A stretch of 64,000 nt of DNA from Amyloporia xantha (taxonomy: Eukaryota > Basidiomycota > Agaricomycetes > Polyporales > Adustoporiaceae). Shown piece after piece: positions 11,475 through 23,381 of the stretch. Position numbers and translations under genes: made by a program. The DNA is taken from contig JAYKKR010000038.1 in the NCBI GenBank assembly GCA_036971615.1, forward strand, positions 242,579-306,578, read 5' to 3'. Below the pieces are notes generated by a model, which searched no databases, was not told where the DNA came from, and saw nothing but the letters and a program-made list of their open reading frames with translations. Every line of letters begins with the position of its first letter. The stretch's first letter is position 1.

Positions 11475-14120
11475 ATGTCTGACATGGACCTTGATGCACC
11501 TTTTTCACTAACCCCCTCGCCATCTTCCTCGCCGCCTTCGTCCCCTGCATTCGGGACTGCCGACTCATCGCCGCCTTCATCACCTAGCATCGCGCCGGTC
11601 GCGACGCCACCCGCCTCCCCGGGACCCTCAGATCCTTATGCAGGGTCCACAAAGGCCATCAAACGTCCTCGTCTCTATGAGAAACGTACGTTGGGCTGGG
11701 GCGGCAGCAGCCAATCTACAGGTGGATTCGGGGCACGCGACCACTCAGACGCGACGGCTGGTGATGATCCAAAGGGAAAGCGCGTTTTAGGACACGGGCA
11801 TAGCCACTCTACGGAGAGCGCAAGTTCAAACTCGCGTGGGTATGCTTATACGCGTACGTCGTCGCAGGTTGTAGATCCGTTCGCAGCATCTGCGAAGGCC
11901 CAATGGAAGCCGCCGCGGAGGGAGAAGAAGTTCTCTCGTGTCGTATCTAATGACAGCGTGCTCTCCACGTCGAGCATGTTCTCTGATGAAGATGCTTCTT
12001 CACTCCATGAGTCAACCATCGAGATATCTGACCTCGCTCTGACCGACGTCGAGGATTCGCACGACCCCTCCCTTGATATAGGAAATAAAGTCTCCCATGG
12101 AATTCTTCATGTGTCTAGCGACAGGCGAGAAGAGGAAAGGTGGGAGGAGGCCATCACGAACGCGATTGACTCCGCCAATGGAATCATCGATTTAAGGTGC
12201 GGTGAACATATTACGATAAGTACGATGCTCGGCTCATGATTCACCTCATCTATTCTTCTCTGCATGTCTTCGTACGAACAGTGTAAACAGCATTTTAGCA
12301 GCACCCCTCACATACATCCCGCCTTCCATCGCAGACCTGGCAGGTCTCGTGGTACTCTCCCCCGACCAAGCACCCCCACGCAACCGTGCCTTCACTCGAT
12401 CGATCACAGTTCCCGCCTTATATTCTCGGTCAAAGCCGTTCTTTGCTGATGAGGCTACTAGCAATGGTCCATTGAACAAACGGAGCCAGCCGTTGATCAA
12501 AGCTGCGTCGTCAGCTGGCTTACAGCCTGCTGCGGCGCCTAGCCAAAGCGAGATACAGCTTTTCCTTGCTGGAAATGTGTTTCGTGCTCTTCCCGTGGAG
12601 CTGTTTCAGCTGTCAGGTCTGACTGTTCTATCATTACGTGAGTGATTCCTGTGCTTGCTTTTGTCTTCAGCCCCACAAACGTGGCATGCCACTGGAAGAA
12701 TTGTGCCTTGTTGCATGTCTTTCAAACGAGCACTATTCTTGTCTCTGTTGGGACTCTAGTATCGAGATGGTTTCCCTTGTGTATGAAACAGCCGCGAAAG
12801 GGAATGGCCCGCGAGAGTGCTACGTTCACCCGTTGTGTAGAGAGGGTTGATGGCATATCTAATTGATCGTATGAAAGCTACCACTGTCTCATACCATCCT
12901 GGACAAGCTGTCCGCGTGTGGGTGAACTGCGTACTGCACTGAGTGTACTATCATGCTATCATTCATGAGCATGAGAAACAGATACATACTCTGTCTGATG
13001 CACTAAGGTATTGAATGGATTGTGGAGTCGTCTTTGGACTGCTGCGATGTCTCCGTCTCATTGATATGAGCTATGTGCTATGACCTGTGTACTACATTTA
13101 TATCATCAAATGTCATTCACTCCTTTTAACTATCATGGATGTAATTCTCATTGGCTTTTCTTTTCTCCAGGCAGAAATAATCTTCGTGTATTACCCCCGC
13201 AAATCGCTCAGCTCACAAACCTCCGCGAACTGAATGTTGCTTTCAACGAGCTACGCTGGCTCCCCGCTGAAATGCTCGGCATGCAGCTTACCGCTCTCAA
13301 CCTATCGGGGAACCCATGGCTGCAGAATACCGATCAGACGGCCGACAATACCAAACATTCCAATGGCGATCAGGCAAATGAAAGAAAGGAAACTAGTCTC
13401 GCCTCGCGCCGGATTACGCATTTCACGATCCCCACGCTCACGGAACTATGTCTCCGTGTTCTGCTTGCCCCCGTGAGGCCGCAAATGGTGGATGAAGCGG
13501 CGAGCGAGAGGATGCAGACCCTCCTAGAGGCTTCTTACACACTTCCTCTTTCTGAGACGTCGGGGTACCCCTCATCGGTGTTAGAGATATTGCGCTCGTG
13601 CCTTCCCGTCGCTGTTGCGAAGCCGGCCCAATTGTCGCCTGCTAAAAAGCCTAGGAAACGCGATACGGACGACGTGCACACGCGCCGAGGCGCGGTGCAC
13701 TCCTATACACCTCAGTCCCATGGCTCATCGGACGGAATAGAAAGTGATGATTGCCCGCCAGGCATCGGCGTGTGCCCATCGCCTGCACATCGCACAGGGG
13801 AGGGCGCCTGGGTCGATGGGCGCGTTCCGGTGTTCGTGCAGTATGGGGAGGAGCGAATCACGTGGGAGCGCGTCGTAGCAGGGCTGAAGATGGGTGCAGA
13901 GTGTGGACCGGACGGCGTGCCCGTGCGATGGAGGGGCTGCAGCAGGGACTGTTTGGTGTTCCTGAACGAGGGGGTGGCAGAGGAAGTAGAGAAGGCCGAC
14001 GGGCAGGATGTGGAAATGATGGTAGACGCGGACGCAGGAAATAGCCACGATGATGGAGACGGTGCGCGAGTGGTGGACTTGTCTGCAGGCGGATTGGCAG
14101 ATATGGAGGATTTCGATTGA
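11475..14120 (+). CDS. Leucine-rich-repeat protein with disordered Ser/Pro-rich N-terminus
   Basis: The start ATG 11475 (AAAGATGTC) is preferred over an in-frame ATG at 11418. The first about 240 residues are Ser/Pro-rich and probably disordered. The first intron (12196-12290) joins DL|SVNSILAAP, giving the LRR-like LTYIPPSIADLAGLVVL. The next exon has IQLFLAGNVFRALPVELFQLSGLTVLSLR. After a long intron (12639-13170, 532 nt) come NNLRVLPPQIAQLTNLREL and RWLPAEMLGMQLTALNLSGN, clear LRR units with L-x-x-L and N-x-L spacing. A C-terminal region with VPVRWRGCSRDCLVFLNE and an acidic tail follows, ending at TGA 14120. Similar LRR proteins of unknown role occur in other fungi. LRRs suggest a protein-binding scaffold; function and partners are not deducible. 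Confidence 0.75.
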
Positions 14121-14603
14121 GCTGTTTCGCCCGGTCATTGTTGTTCTTCTCAGGAGTCAGCTACATAATATGACAGCATACTTACTGCTATGTACAGTAC
14201 CTTAATATATCACAACCATCAGTACCAGCAAGTCTGAAACTTAACACCGGGAGACCATAGGGCAGAGATATAAGTAATGAATATTGTTGTTGCCATCAAC
14301 ACTGCCTACACGTCCCCCCATGCCAAACGTAAACGCGTAAACCCCTGCAGCTGTAAACCCTCGAGCAAACAGGCTGCTTGCGCAGTCGCTTATACTGCGG
14401 TCTCCAAATTGCACTGGTAAACACAGCCGCCCAGTTGAAGCGGAGGTTGCGTGCCTACATGATATTCGGATATTGCATTAGTGTAGTTAATATTAACTGA
14501 CTGTGCGGTCGCCTACTACTGATTTCTCCTTTGCCACCGTCTGGGCCGTCTGAGATTATCTTCACGCACCTCCTCTCGTCCAACATCGACAGCTGGGTGA
14601 AGA
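14121..14603. other. Intergenic, no gene seen
   Basis: A 483-bp spacer between two plus-strand genes; it presumably holds the 3' UTR of the LRR gene and the promoter of the next gene. Confidence 0.5.
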
Positions 14604-16676
14604 ATGAGCTTAGACCAGAACCTCTTCACGCTCAACATCGTGCCATCACCCAATGATCCTAACGTGGTCGACCTGGTAGATTCTTCAGGGAATGCTTACT
14701 ATCGCAAACAGAGAGTGCAGAACGGCACTGCATACACCGTTCATCTCTACGGTGGGTATCAGGTTGGCTATAACATAAGTCTGAATATAGAAACAGTGCG
14801 GATCCCGTTTATAGATCCAGTGGCGGATTCACTGCTGGCGACTGCCACAGCCCCCAGCCCAGCAAGCAAGCATAAAACTCTACAGCTATACAACCCAGAG
14901 GCACTTGTTGAATTGAAGTATACCGGTACATTGTCGTTCAAATGGGGCTTCAAATGGGAGAAGTGAGTCCGTCGTTCGTTCGTTCTGCTGCCGAGTTCGA
15001 TTTGGCTTGATACTGATTATCTGCAATATGTAGCCATGAATATGAATGGAGGCGAGAGGAATGCTACATGCTGCGTAAACCCGACCCTTCCGTCCTTGTC
15101 GCGGTCACGAAGGAGCCTGCAGGCCGGCTCAAGACGTCGTCTGTTCAAATACTTGACTATAATCTAAATCGGTACGTTCACACAGTCCGCTCGCAGCATT
15201 CCGTACCCATAACCGAATCACACTTTGGAACGCAGGTTCGAGATAGAGGATCGGAAAGGCCTTGAAATTGTCATACTTGCTGTTCTGCTTACCCTCCATG
15301 ATGCGAATGACGCCTATCACGTTCAACGTCCCGAGGATTCTTCTGCCTCATCGTCAAGCCCGCCCGTTGCAGCAAGCGCCTTAACGGGCCTTATTAACCT
15401 AAGCCTCGGTAGCAGGCGTCCCTCAACAACAGACATCAGAGCGATGGGCTCGCGTACGCCGTCTAGTAGTTCCGCTGTGAACGGGATCGAAGCAGCTGCA
15501 CCGGCGATCCCGCCAAGACCACCACCCCGCACTGGCATAGAGCGCATTTCTGAGCTACACATGCTACGTACCCTGCAGGGTGAAGGAGAAGCAAACGAGA
15601 TTGAGGTCGGCGAAGAGGGCACTGCGGAAGATTTTGCGCAGTTTGCACACAATTTGTTGATGGTTCGCTGGGCTTTACCTCGTAATCGCAGGTTCAAAAG
15701 TGACTGACGTTTGGCGGAAATAGGACGACGCGATGCTTTTCATTACTGTGCGCTCCGCGTCACCTGCTGAGGTCCCAAAGGTTTTGCGTGTCGTGGAAGA
15801 GACGAAACGCTTGCGGCATAAATCAGGTACCATACTCCATACACATTCCTCCTAATTGACTAATACATCCATCGTAGGCATCGAAGACGAGCAAGAGCTG
15901 CACCAATATGTGATATATGATACTGTACCCTCTGTGTCCAAAGGCCCGCGCCGTATAAACTTGGACGACCCAGCACCTAAGGACAGGGGGCGCGGGAATG
16001 TGTATGCTCCACCAAACCGCTTAATGGTGCATCTGAGCAAGATAGACATGCCCGAGCTCAAGCCGAAAGCGGACGTCAAAGACCCTCGGCAGGGCGTTGC
16101 GCGGGTGGTCGATGGAAGGAAAGGAGGCGCCTCTACGAGCTTTGTTCCAAGAAATGATAGCCAAATGAGTCAAGATCAGACAAAGGCACAGGGCAAGAGA
16201 AAAGAGGTGGAGAAGGGGCCAGCCCCACTCTCATGGTCGAACACAAGGCAGACCGGCGGACAGCATGAGAAGGAGAAATCTCAGAAGAATGCGGAGAAAG
16301 AATATAAGAAGGTGGAGAAGGAGCGTACCAGAAAAGGTATGCGGCCTGCAATGCGATATGTCCCTTCCATCATACTTACGCATCTACGCCTACTGACACA
16401 GGCTCACCTCCCCACCCCGATGTCAACCAGCTGACGCGACCATCCGCCCCGACTTCGGCCTATCACATTTCCTCACAACAAACAAATCCGTTTAGGTCTT
16501 CGCTTTACCCTAGCCAACCAAGCAATGCCGGCATCCATGCAGGGCTCCCGCCAGCCTTCCCTCCTCGCGCTCCCGGAGCGACAGGTTACAATTCGGGCTT
16601 CATGCCTCCTCCTGTGAATGCCCAGCGTGCACCGAAGGGTGCACAGGCAAGTCCGTGGCAATGGGACCGGCGATGA
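14604..16676 (+). CDS. Hypothetical protein, possible tubby/LURP-like N-terminal domain
   Basis: ATG 14604 opens MSLDQNLFTLNIVPSPNDP. Intron 1 joins YTVHLY|DPVADSLLATA, and a second joins KWGFKWE to the Trp/Glu-rich YEWRREECYMLRKPDPSV. A third joins LDYNLNR|FEIEDRKGLEIVILAVLL. The first about 170 residues look like one globular beta-rich domain ending in a hydrophobic helix. The pattern F-x-W then EWRREE then DPSVLVAV resembles fungal tubby C-terminal-like proteins, but this is a weak memory-based match. The remainder is charged and low-complexity (KEKSQKNAEKEYKKVEKERT), then Pro-rich, ending SPWQWDRR with TGA at 16674-16676. It is a well-supported gene by frame and splice-site continuity; its function is unknown. 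Confidence 0.65.
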
Positions 16677-17185
16677 ATGAACCAACTTACGACTCGCCGC
16701 GATGGCGCCACGGCCAGTGTCGGCTGTAGGATGATGGACTTCATATTCAGTCTTTGCATGGACCATAGCTTAAATTATTGATTGCAAGTTTTACTCGTTA
16801 CGTATTTCCTACAATGACGTCCGTTCTCATACATCCCTTATCGCTGTGATGCAACCCATCGAAAACCGTATCAAACTGTCATTCAAACACACTAAACGTG
16901 GATGACTGCTTTTGCACGATCGGCACAAGATCTGTACGATAGCTATAATGCAACAAGGCGTTGAACCTGGGAAGCGTTAGCTTCAACGGCACCGATTAAC
17001 TCTACCTGCACAAACCGACAATTCGTACAAGGATTCAAGCTCAGGGCTATCCCATCGCAAATTTGTCCTTCATTCGCAACCCGAGGTATGATCCCTGAAA
17101 TAATTTGTATAGTACGAAGATCGTGTCCTGGTACAAGTTCGGACTGTATATCGTACCAGCGCGGCGCTATCGTGACGCCGCCCTA
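16677..17185. other. Convergent intergenic region
   Basis: A 509-bp spacer between the ends of a plus-strand and a minus-strand gene. No feature beyond presumed 3' UTRs is seen. Confidence 0.5.
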
Positions 17186-18343
17186 CTATGCCGATGAGGA
17201 CGACATCCTAAGTGTGAACCATACTGGAATCTGTGTCCAAACGTCCTGCCTTGCCTTGGAGACCGACTCTGCGAAGTCCGCCTTGCATGGTCCACAAATC
17301 TTCAACCCGCACTGCTTGGTACCGTCAGAGAAATCTGTACGGGACAACATCTCGATAGCCTGAATGAGGGTGAACAGCGGGTCGGCGTCACGCCCGCATG
17401 CAATGCCGCCGACCGAGCGCAGAACGTTGAGCATGATAAAATAGAACGATTCGCGGCAGAGGCGTCCGTTGTCGTGTGACTTGTTGCAGCATTCTGCAGA
17501 GGTTTGGCGATTGCTGAGCTCCCGATCGATGAACGCGGCGAGATAGCGCTGTCCAGCTTCGCGCCCGAGGAGGGCTGTGTATAGGTCGTGCTGGGAGAGG
17601 GATATGCGTGTGGATGATTCGACCGAGTTTGATTTTGCGGTGCCAGAGTTGACAGGTAGCGAAGGCTGAGGGATCGTGGTACCCGAAACAATCTTGCGAG
17701 GGCCATAGCGAGAGAGATCATAGAAAGCAGCAGGAAGCAGGTCGTCCAGATCGAGTTCGCGGGCCAGTTGGATGACGAGGATAGGATGAGGAAGGCTTTC
17801 ACGGGGGACATAGCGGCCCATAGAGTCGGTTGCTTGTCTCTCTCTACCGTCCCAGCCCGCCAGAGTGGAAGGCCAGTCGAGCTGGAGCCGTCCTAAGCAC
17901 CGCTGGCGGAGATGTTCGATCAAGTACTTCGTGGATAAGCGCAGGACACCAGCGATAGCAGAAAAGTTGACAGCAGAAGGCTTCGTGAAATAGCTTTGCG
18001 TTAAGTATTCAGTGAACATTTCACATGGTCAGTTGTTGTATAGATATTCGGGTACTCACAGTCCGTCGTATAGAGCACTTAGCAAATGCAGAACATCAGA
18101 TGGAGAATCGTGCAGCTCTACCCAAGGGCACCCGTCAATCGTTTCTTCCTCCGGAGGCTGGGGTATCGAAAATAAGTCGCGGAAGATGTCCGAATGTCGT
18201 TCCAGTTGGCCACGATGGACTTTGAACGCCGCACAGTCCACGACAAGGACAATATTGCCGTCCAAAAACCAAAAGTCCGATTGAGTGAGCTGAGCGAACT
18301 GGACAGCCCTGTTATCTCCTGAAGCGGCCATCACTACTTCCAA
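17186..18343 (-). CDS. BTB/POZ-domain protein (basidiomycete expanded family), copy 1
   Basis: The BTB fold mediates dimerisation and, in some proteins, cullin-3 binding. From ATG 18343 (or in-frame ATG 18328) the protein reads DFWFLDGNIVLVVDCAAFKV, HRGQLERHSDIFRDLFSIPQ and WVELHDSPSDVLHLLSALYD, the standard BTB core (D-G-x-h-V-L-x-V, F-x-V-H, S-x-h-F-x-x-h-F). One intron (GTGAGTACCC donor; CAAAG acceptor) joins YDGL|YFTKPSAVNF. The C-terminal part contains IAGVLRLSTKYLIEHLR and LDWPSTLAGW, shared with the gene at 46133-47486. It also has a Cys pair region, CGLKICGPCKADFAE, that could bind a metal (inference). The stop is at 17186-17188. The molecular role of this large family is unknown. Confidence 0.88.
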
Positions 18344-18691
18344 ACCGAAAGCAAAGAGACGTCAAGAAAGATGGAAACAAGATGAAAGCTGACACGGAGA
18401 ACGACTCTTCCGTGCTGGCAACCATGATGCTTATATGTCAGCCATTCGAACTTAGCCTGGGCTGACAGGAACAATCTGGCGAACATCTGGGCAGAATCAA
18501 AATGACAGACCGATCGAGCTGGTCGGACGAAAGTAAACAATTGTATCGTCGAATGATGGAAGAACAGCGAGGGTAATTAACCCCTGGGCCACAGAATGAG
18601 TGAACAAAATAATGAAATAAAAAAGTTATAAAGACAGGAGCTACGCCGACAGTCCTTGTCGAAGCATATAATAGAGACAGTCGTAGCGATA
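18344..18691. other. Intergenic, no gene seen
   Basis: A 348-bp spacer upstream of the BTB gene and downstream of the next minus-strand gene. No specific site was recognised. Confidence 0.5.
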
Positions 18692-20247
18692 TCAACGAGA
18701 CAAACTCATGTCACCAACGTGGGATGGCGGTGGAGAACCCGTGGTAGAAAATTGAATATCTGTTGGTGGATGCGACACTGGCGGAGGTGAGAGTGCGGGA
18801 ATGACAACCGGTGAACCAGAGTGGACCATATACAGCTGTACAGGTTTGTTCGTCTGGGGATCAATAAAACCAGCAACGTGTTGCATGTGTGGAGAAGTAG
18901 GGTGCGGCAGGACGTACGCAGGTTGCGCACTGTGATAGCTGAAGTGCGAACGCCTGCGTCCGTGAGAAGACTGAGGGGAAGCGTAACTGACAGTACTCCC
19001 TGTGTATCTTCTCACCCTCTGCGACGGGCAGCTACTGCTACGATGAGAGCCCAAAGACGGACCACGCATGCGATGCGTGAGCGACCGCCCATCATCGCTG
19101 TGATGCACCTCTGCCTTGACCGGTGCCGGCGTCGCCAGTAGATCGACGTCCTGATGCTCACGATGTTGGTACCAAGAACTCGACTTCATCTTCGGGTCGC
19201 GTGCACGAGGTGAAACAGCGGGGAAGTAGTCGACCGTAGTGCGGGACGACATCCACGGAAGGTCCTTCAGCTGTTGGACGAAATTGCGGATGCGAGTGAT
19301 GTGTGCGCTGATGGAGTCATCGGGGGTGCCTCGCGGACAGGTGAGTCCATCTTTACATAGTCCGCCGTGGGCTGAGGCTCCACAGGAACTGGGCTGTTTA
19401 CAGGCGCTGGCGACGGCAAACCATGGTGCGGAAGGTGCGTGGGACCGTCTTCATTGCTATGGGGGTTGTGAAGGGGCACGTTCGCGTACTGCTCGTCGTT
19501 GGTACTTGCATACGACAGCTGTGCGGACGCTGGCTGTTCTCTGGGCATCTCCATTCCTTCGACATACTGCACGTTAGACGGACCTGGCACAGGCTGCCCG
19601 GATTCCTCGTAGCGCGGTAGATCGTCAACGGGGTCGTCCAAGTTATACAGCACCCGCGGTTCTTTCTTCATGTCCTTGTGCTCGCGCAGCGGGTTTCGCG
19701 TGATGACTCTGGGCAGATTCCGGAGACCGGAGACAAATCCGCCAACGAAGCCCCTCGATTTGCCCTTCCCCATTGACTGTCCGTAACCGCCACCCATCTC
19801 CAGATCGACGTGGGCGGGGACATCATTGACGTTCATACGCTCTGCGCTGGCCTCTTGAGACACCCACTCTTGCTCCACCTGCATCTCCACCTGCATCTCT
19901 TCTTCCTCCGACTCAGCAGGCTCTGGTTCTGGAGTGTGTTCCGCTGAGGGCGACTCGGGTGTAGGTTCCAGCTGCTGCTCAGAACCTCGCCATTGCGACG
20001 TGGTGTTGGACATTCCCCTGGTAAGAGCCGGAGGCGGAATGCTCAGCCCGCGTGGCGTCGTAGGGTAGGCGTATCCAGGATGCAGGAACGAGTTCGTCAC
20101 CCAGCTCGGGTTGCTGGCATGTGAGCGGCGGCGAGTAGGATATCGAGAGTCATCATCCATGAAAGAGGGGTCGAGCTGGAGACTCTGGAGGCTCCGGTCG
20201 TTGTCTTGAAACTGTATGTTGTATTCAGACATGAGCGAGCTACGCAC
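18692..20247 (-). CDS. Pro/Ser-rich hypothetical protein with apparent 1-nt frameshift
   Basis: Two long minus-strand frames read as one protein. The first starts at ATG 20247 (or in-frame 20232) with YNIQFQDNDRSLQSLQLDP, has an acidic Glu-rich stretch (EPEPAESEEEEMQVEMQVEQ), a Gly-rich SMGKGKSRGFVGGFVSG, and runs to KMDSPVREAPP. The second continues DDSISAHITRIRNFVQQLKD and then the Ser/Pro-rich tail ending SPPPSHVGDMSLSR. The frames change at a run of five C on the coding strand (plus-strand G at 19322-19326). One extra base there would make the reading continuous, while no splice pair of plausible length fits. An assembly error, a real mutation or an overlooked intron all remain possible. 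No domain is recognised; the product would be about 510 residues and largely disordered. Confidence 0.6.
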
Positions 20248-20701
20248 TAAGACTGTAAAGACTGGAGGTGAGCTTGAATGGGTGAGCGCTGCAAGTTATA
20301 CTAGAAAGCAATATATAACGACGATTCTCGCTCATCCACGAGGCTTCAACGAGGCCCGCAGTAGGAGGTTCTCACTGGGGGCGGAGATGTGCCGGAGAAC
20401 GCTATGCCATCGTTTGTACGGCACGATTTTGAACGGGTCTTCCACCTTGCATACCTCAGCGTGTCAAGCATTGTCAGCGGCTCTGGATCGCATAATGCAA
20501 AGGTCGAGCCGTGTCGTCGTAACACGCTGCTAGTTGCACAGGATAGATCAGAACTTGAAATGAATCATCGGTTATCACCCCTTTTCCAACGAAAATAGAT
20601 TAGAAAGCCTCCGAAGAGCACAAGAATAAGTTGGGCACATGAATGCACCGTGAATTATGGAGTCTCTTCTGGTCTTCTGTGCTCGCATGCGCCCATCTTT
20701 C

Positions 20702-20727
20702 GCTGCAAAGCAATATTGCTTTGCAGC
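20702..20727. repeat. 26-bp perfect palindrome
   Basis: The left arm GCTGCAAAGCAAT is followed immediately by its exact reverse complement, with no spacer. This is long for chance in 64 kb. It sits about 120 bp from the dispersed repeat copy and may be part of the same mobile sequence (inference). Confidence 0.9.
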
Positions 20728-20847
20728 AAGAAGAGGGTCCGATGCTTACCTACAGTCAAACTTGCATTGCCAGTGAACAACCAGCAGATATTGCGCCGAC
20801 TTGAGTCTCCAAGGTAGTATGTAGAGAGGATCCGGAGTAATGGCGGG

Positions 20848-21125
20848 TACGAGATTTCAATAACCGCGATGTAGTGTCCGGGCACTATCTTCGCAGCTAC
20901 ATTCATTCACAACAGCAGTACTGTGGTTATGTAGCGAGGCAGTATCTAGATATCGCGGCTAGGATACGACTGTAAATCGCGGATATAGCGGTGCGTACCG
21001 TCAGGCTAGGTAGCGTCTTAACACACGAGACGGTGGCTATTCTCACTGCTCAGTCGTGTCTGTGGCATACGGGTGGCTACACGATCTAGCGAGTGTTTTC
21101 GTGGTGGGATCCACTATATGGCATT
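20848..21125 (+). repeat. Dispersed repeat, copy 1
   Basis: Collinear, in inverse orientation, with 48903-49174. Shared blocks in order include GAGATTTCAA, TAGTGTCCGGGCACTATCTT, GCAGCTACAT, TAGGTAGCGTCT, AGACGG followed by GGCTAT, GGGTGGCTAC, and a final CACTATA. The copies are diverged between the blocks. No coding potential is seen. It is probably an old non-autonomous element of unknown class. Confidence 0.7.
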
Positions 21126-21550
21126 GTCTCTCTAGCATATGGTCACTATCCATCTACTCAGGCAGGAGAATCACGATTTCTTCTACCGACTGCTTAGTGT
21201 CCGGGTCACCAAAAACGCAAAAACGCAGTGGATCCTGTGAAAACATGGGTCTGTTGAGGAAGCTTGCACGCTTGCTCAGATGCAAACAGGCTACGCACCT
21301 GTGTAAGAATGATACAAGGAGCTGAAGACTGCCAATTGAAGTGCAGACGGCAGAGATGAACGCACTTACCCAGGATGGTATGACATCCGGCCGCCTTGTC
21401 CCTCCACTGCACCAACTGTATTTGACTCATACTCTTGGCCAATACAGCTGCTGTACGGCTACTACCGTATTTCTACTGCAATGACTGTGACGACAACATT
21501 GCTCTGCTAATAGCAACAATCTACCATTCGTTCCAATTTGCGAATGTCCC

Positions 21551-22395
21551 ATGGCATCGACTTCCGGCTCCCCAAAGACTCATGCTCAAGATAGACAACG
21601 CTCAGAAGATAATTCCTCCTCTATCGAGACACCACCATCGACTCCTCGTCCATTCGAGCATGCGAAAGGTCTGCTAGTCGTGCTTCCGGATAAGATCGAT
21701 GTCGAGGAGGAGGCCCGTCTGTACGAGGAGCTGTGCGATGTGAGTCTCGAGGTCTCCCAGATTCTTCTCGGTCTAAGTATTATCAAATTGCAGAGTCCTG
21801 TAGACGTTCCGCCCCCTCGTCAACGTTCCCCTGCGGAGACACCATCAATATTCTCGCACGATATCTGGCTAGGGGATAACACGGGCGAAAGCAAAGCCTT
21901 TGCTCGAGAAGTCGAGGTAGTAGGGTGGACCAACGTCGGCGACAAGCGGGGTGGGGCTTATATCGGTATGTTCTATCGTACTCGGGAAGTGCGTTGGCTA
22001 TATCTTGCCCAGTTTACGATTGTGCCATCAAGACCAAGGAGGTGCGGGAAGCCATTTGTGTCGCTGCTACCGTTAGGTTATAACATATTGCAGGGGACGG
22101 TAATCCATGTCCACAAGCGATACAGTGCATTTGCGGAGCTCTACACCAAGCTTCGTGCTACGCTGACTGTGAGTAGAAACCCATCTGTGTACTATCATCC
22201 AATGGCGATCTGTACATCCGACAGGAGAGCCAACAACATTTTCTCCCTCATCTTCCGCCAAAGCATCCTTTGGCAAAGTTTCGACCTACCTTCCTTGATC
22301 AGCGACGTCGACTCCTCCAGCATTGGCTTTCCTCCGTCTTGCTCCATCCAGAAATAGGCGGGTGTCAAGCAGTCAGAGAGTGGATTATGAATTGA
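21551..22395 (+). CDS. PX-domain phosphoinositide-binding protein (Ypt35-like)
   Basis: PX domains bind phosphatidylinositol 3-phosphate on endosomes and vacuoles. ATG 21551 opens a Ser/Pro-rich N-terminus. The PX domain begins VEVVGWTNVGDKRGGAYI; intron 1 (about 21966-22019) adds VYDCAIKTKE; intron 2 (about 22043-22093) adds GTVIHVHKRYSAFAELYTKL, containing the R-Y-S-x-F phosphate-binding motif. Intron 3 (donor GTGAGTAG near 22170) leads to the last exon, which reads FLPHLPPKHPLAKFRPTFLD and RRRLLQHWLSSVLLHPEIGG, ending IMN with TGA at 22393-22395. The PPK loop and the later Arg are the usual PX lipid contacts. Architecture and the terminal LLHPEIGG segment resemble yeast Ypt35. The last exon is in a different frame from the upstream genomic reading, so splicing is required. 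Confidence 0.85.
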
Positions 22396-22933
22396 AATAA
22401 CGGACTGTGTACTTTACATGACTTATACATGTTGTATGGTATTGAATACATGATTTTGTCCTTCGAAACATGAGGTAAGTATACGGACATGCGTTCAGTT
22501 GCGGTGAATATTTGGGTTCAGGTCAATCGTGGGTGGTACGAACTAGTTTTGAAACTCATGCTATAACGTGCACATATTTTAGGTCTTGGTACTTGAACCT
22601 TCAACAATTGGCTTTTGACTCCTTTAGCAACAAATATCTGCTCAGCAGCGTAGCATAAGTATCGTCGTATACGCGGTTTTAAACTTTCCAAACTTTGACC
22701 TGTCATTTGGTTATCAATTGATGTACGGTGAGTGGTGATTACATAAGGGCTCCACCCATTGGAACCTAAACGTTTAAGCGATCACGTTCTCTTTCGTCTC
22801 GGTGCAATGTTCTTAGTCTCGCATTGTAGCTTTTGGTTTTAAAATTCCACATTTTTGCGCTATTGTTGCCCATGTTGCTCCGCATGTCCGTACCAATTTT
22901 TGAATGGGATTTATTTGCTGTCGGATGCGCTAG
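22396..22933. other. Intergenic, no gene seen
   Basis: 3' flank of the PX gene. Only short frames are present; no motif was recognised. Confidence 0.5.
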
Positions 22934-22996
22934 ACGCGTCCATGTTGCATATCACGTGGTTTACTAGACTCCACTCACGTGAAAATGCACGTGAGT
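22934..22996. promoter_or_regulatory. Cluster of ACGCGT and three CACGTG sites
   Basis: ACGCGT, the MluI cell-cycle box core bound by MBF in yeasts, is at 22934-22939. CACGTG E-boxes are at 22953-22958, 22976-22981 and 22988-22993. The last two form a 9-bp inverted repeat, ACTCACGTG and CACGTGAGT, with a 6-nt spacer. The cluster lies about 390-450 bp upstream of the gene at 23382. Binding is not shown by sequence alone. Confidence 0.45.
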
Positions 22997-23381
22997 CTTG
23001 GTCTCTGCACAGTGGCCACTAAGTCTGCATCAAGTCTTCGTCGTTGTAGAGAACAGTCTCATCACGATGAAGAAGAGAAGGGAGGAGAGGACTCTTGTTT
23101 GCGCTTGCCTCGTGATCATGCTTCAAATTAGATGCTCCATACATATGGCCAATACTGGCACACTTTTACTTCAATGAATCTTTTTCCCCAGAAATTGTAG
23201 ACAGACTGAAATACGTGTTACAGTGAGAACAGGCCCATGCATAGGTCATTTGGGTTCGGGCGTGCGGAGCATCGCCGTCTCAAACCAAGTTTTACTAGAG
23301 TGAACAGTTATGTACCGCCACCTGACGGGTCAGGTGACCAGACACGCCCGTCGCGACACAAGTCGACCAAGGTGCCACTAA

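Larger units (their letters stand above)
20248..21550. other. Divergent intergenic region with repeats
   Basis: A 1.3-kb spacer between divergent genes. It contains a perfect palindrome (20702-20727) and one copy of a dispersed repeat (20848-21125), annotated separately. No coding sequence is supported. Confidence 0.5.
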
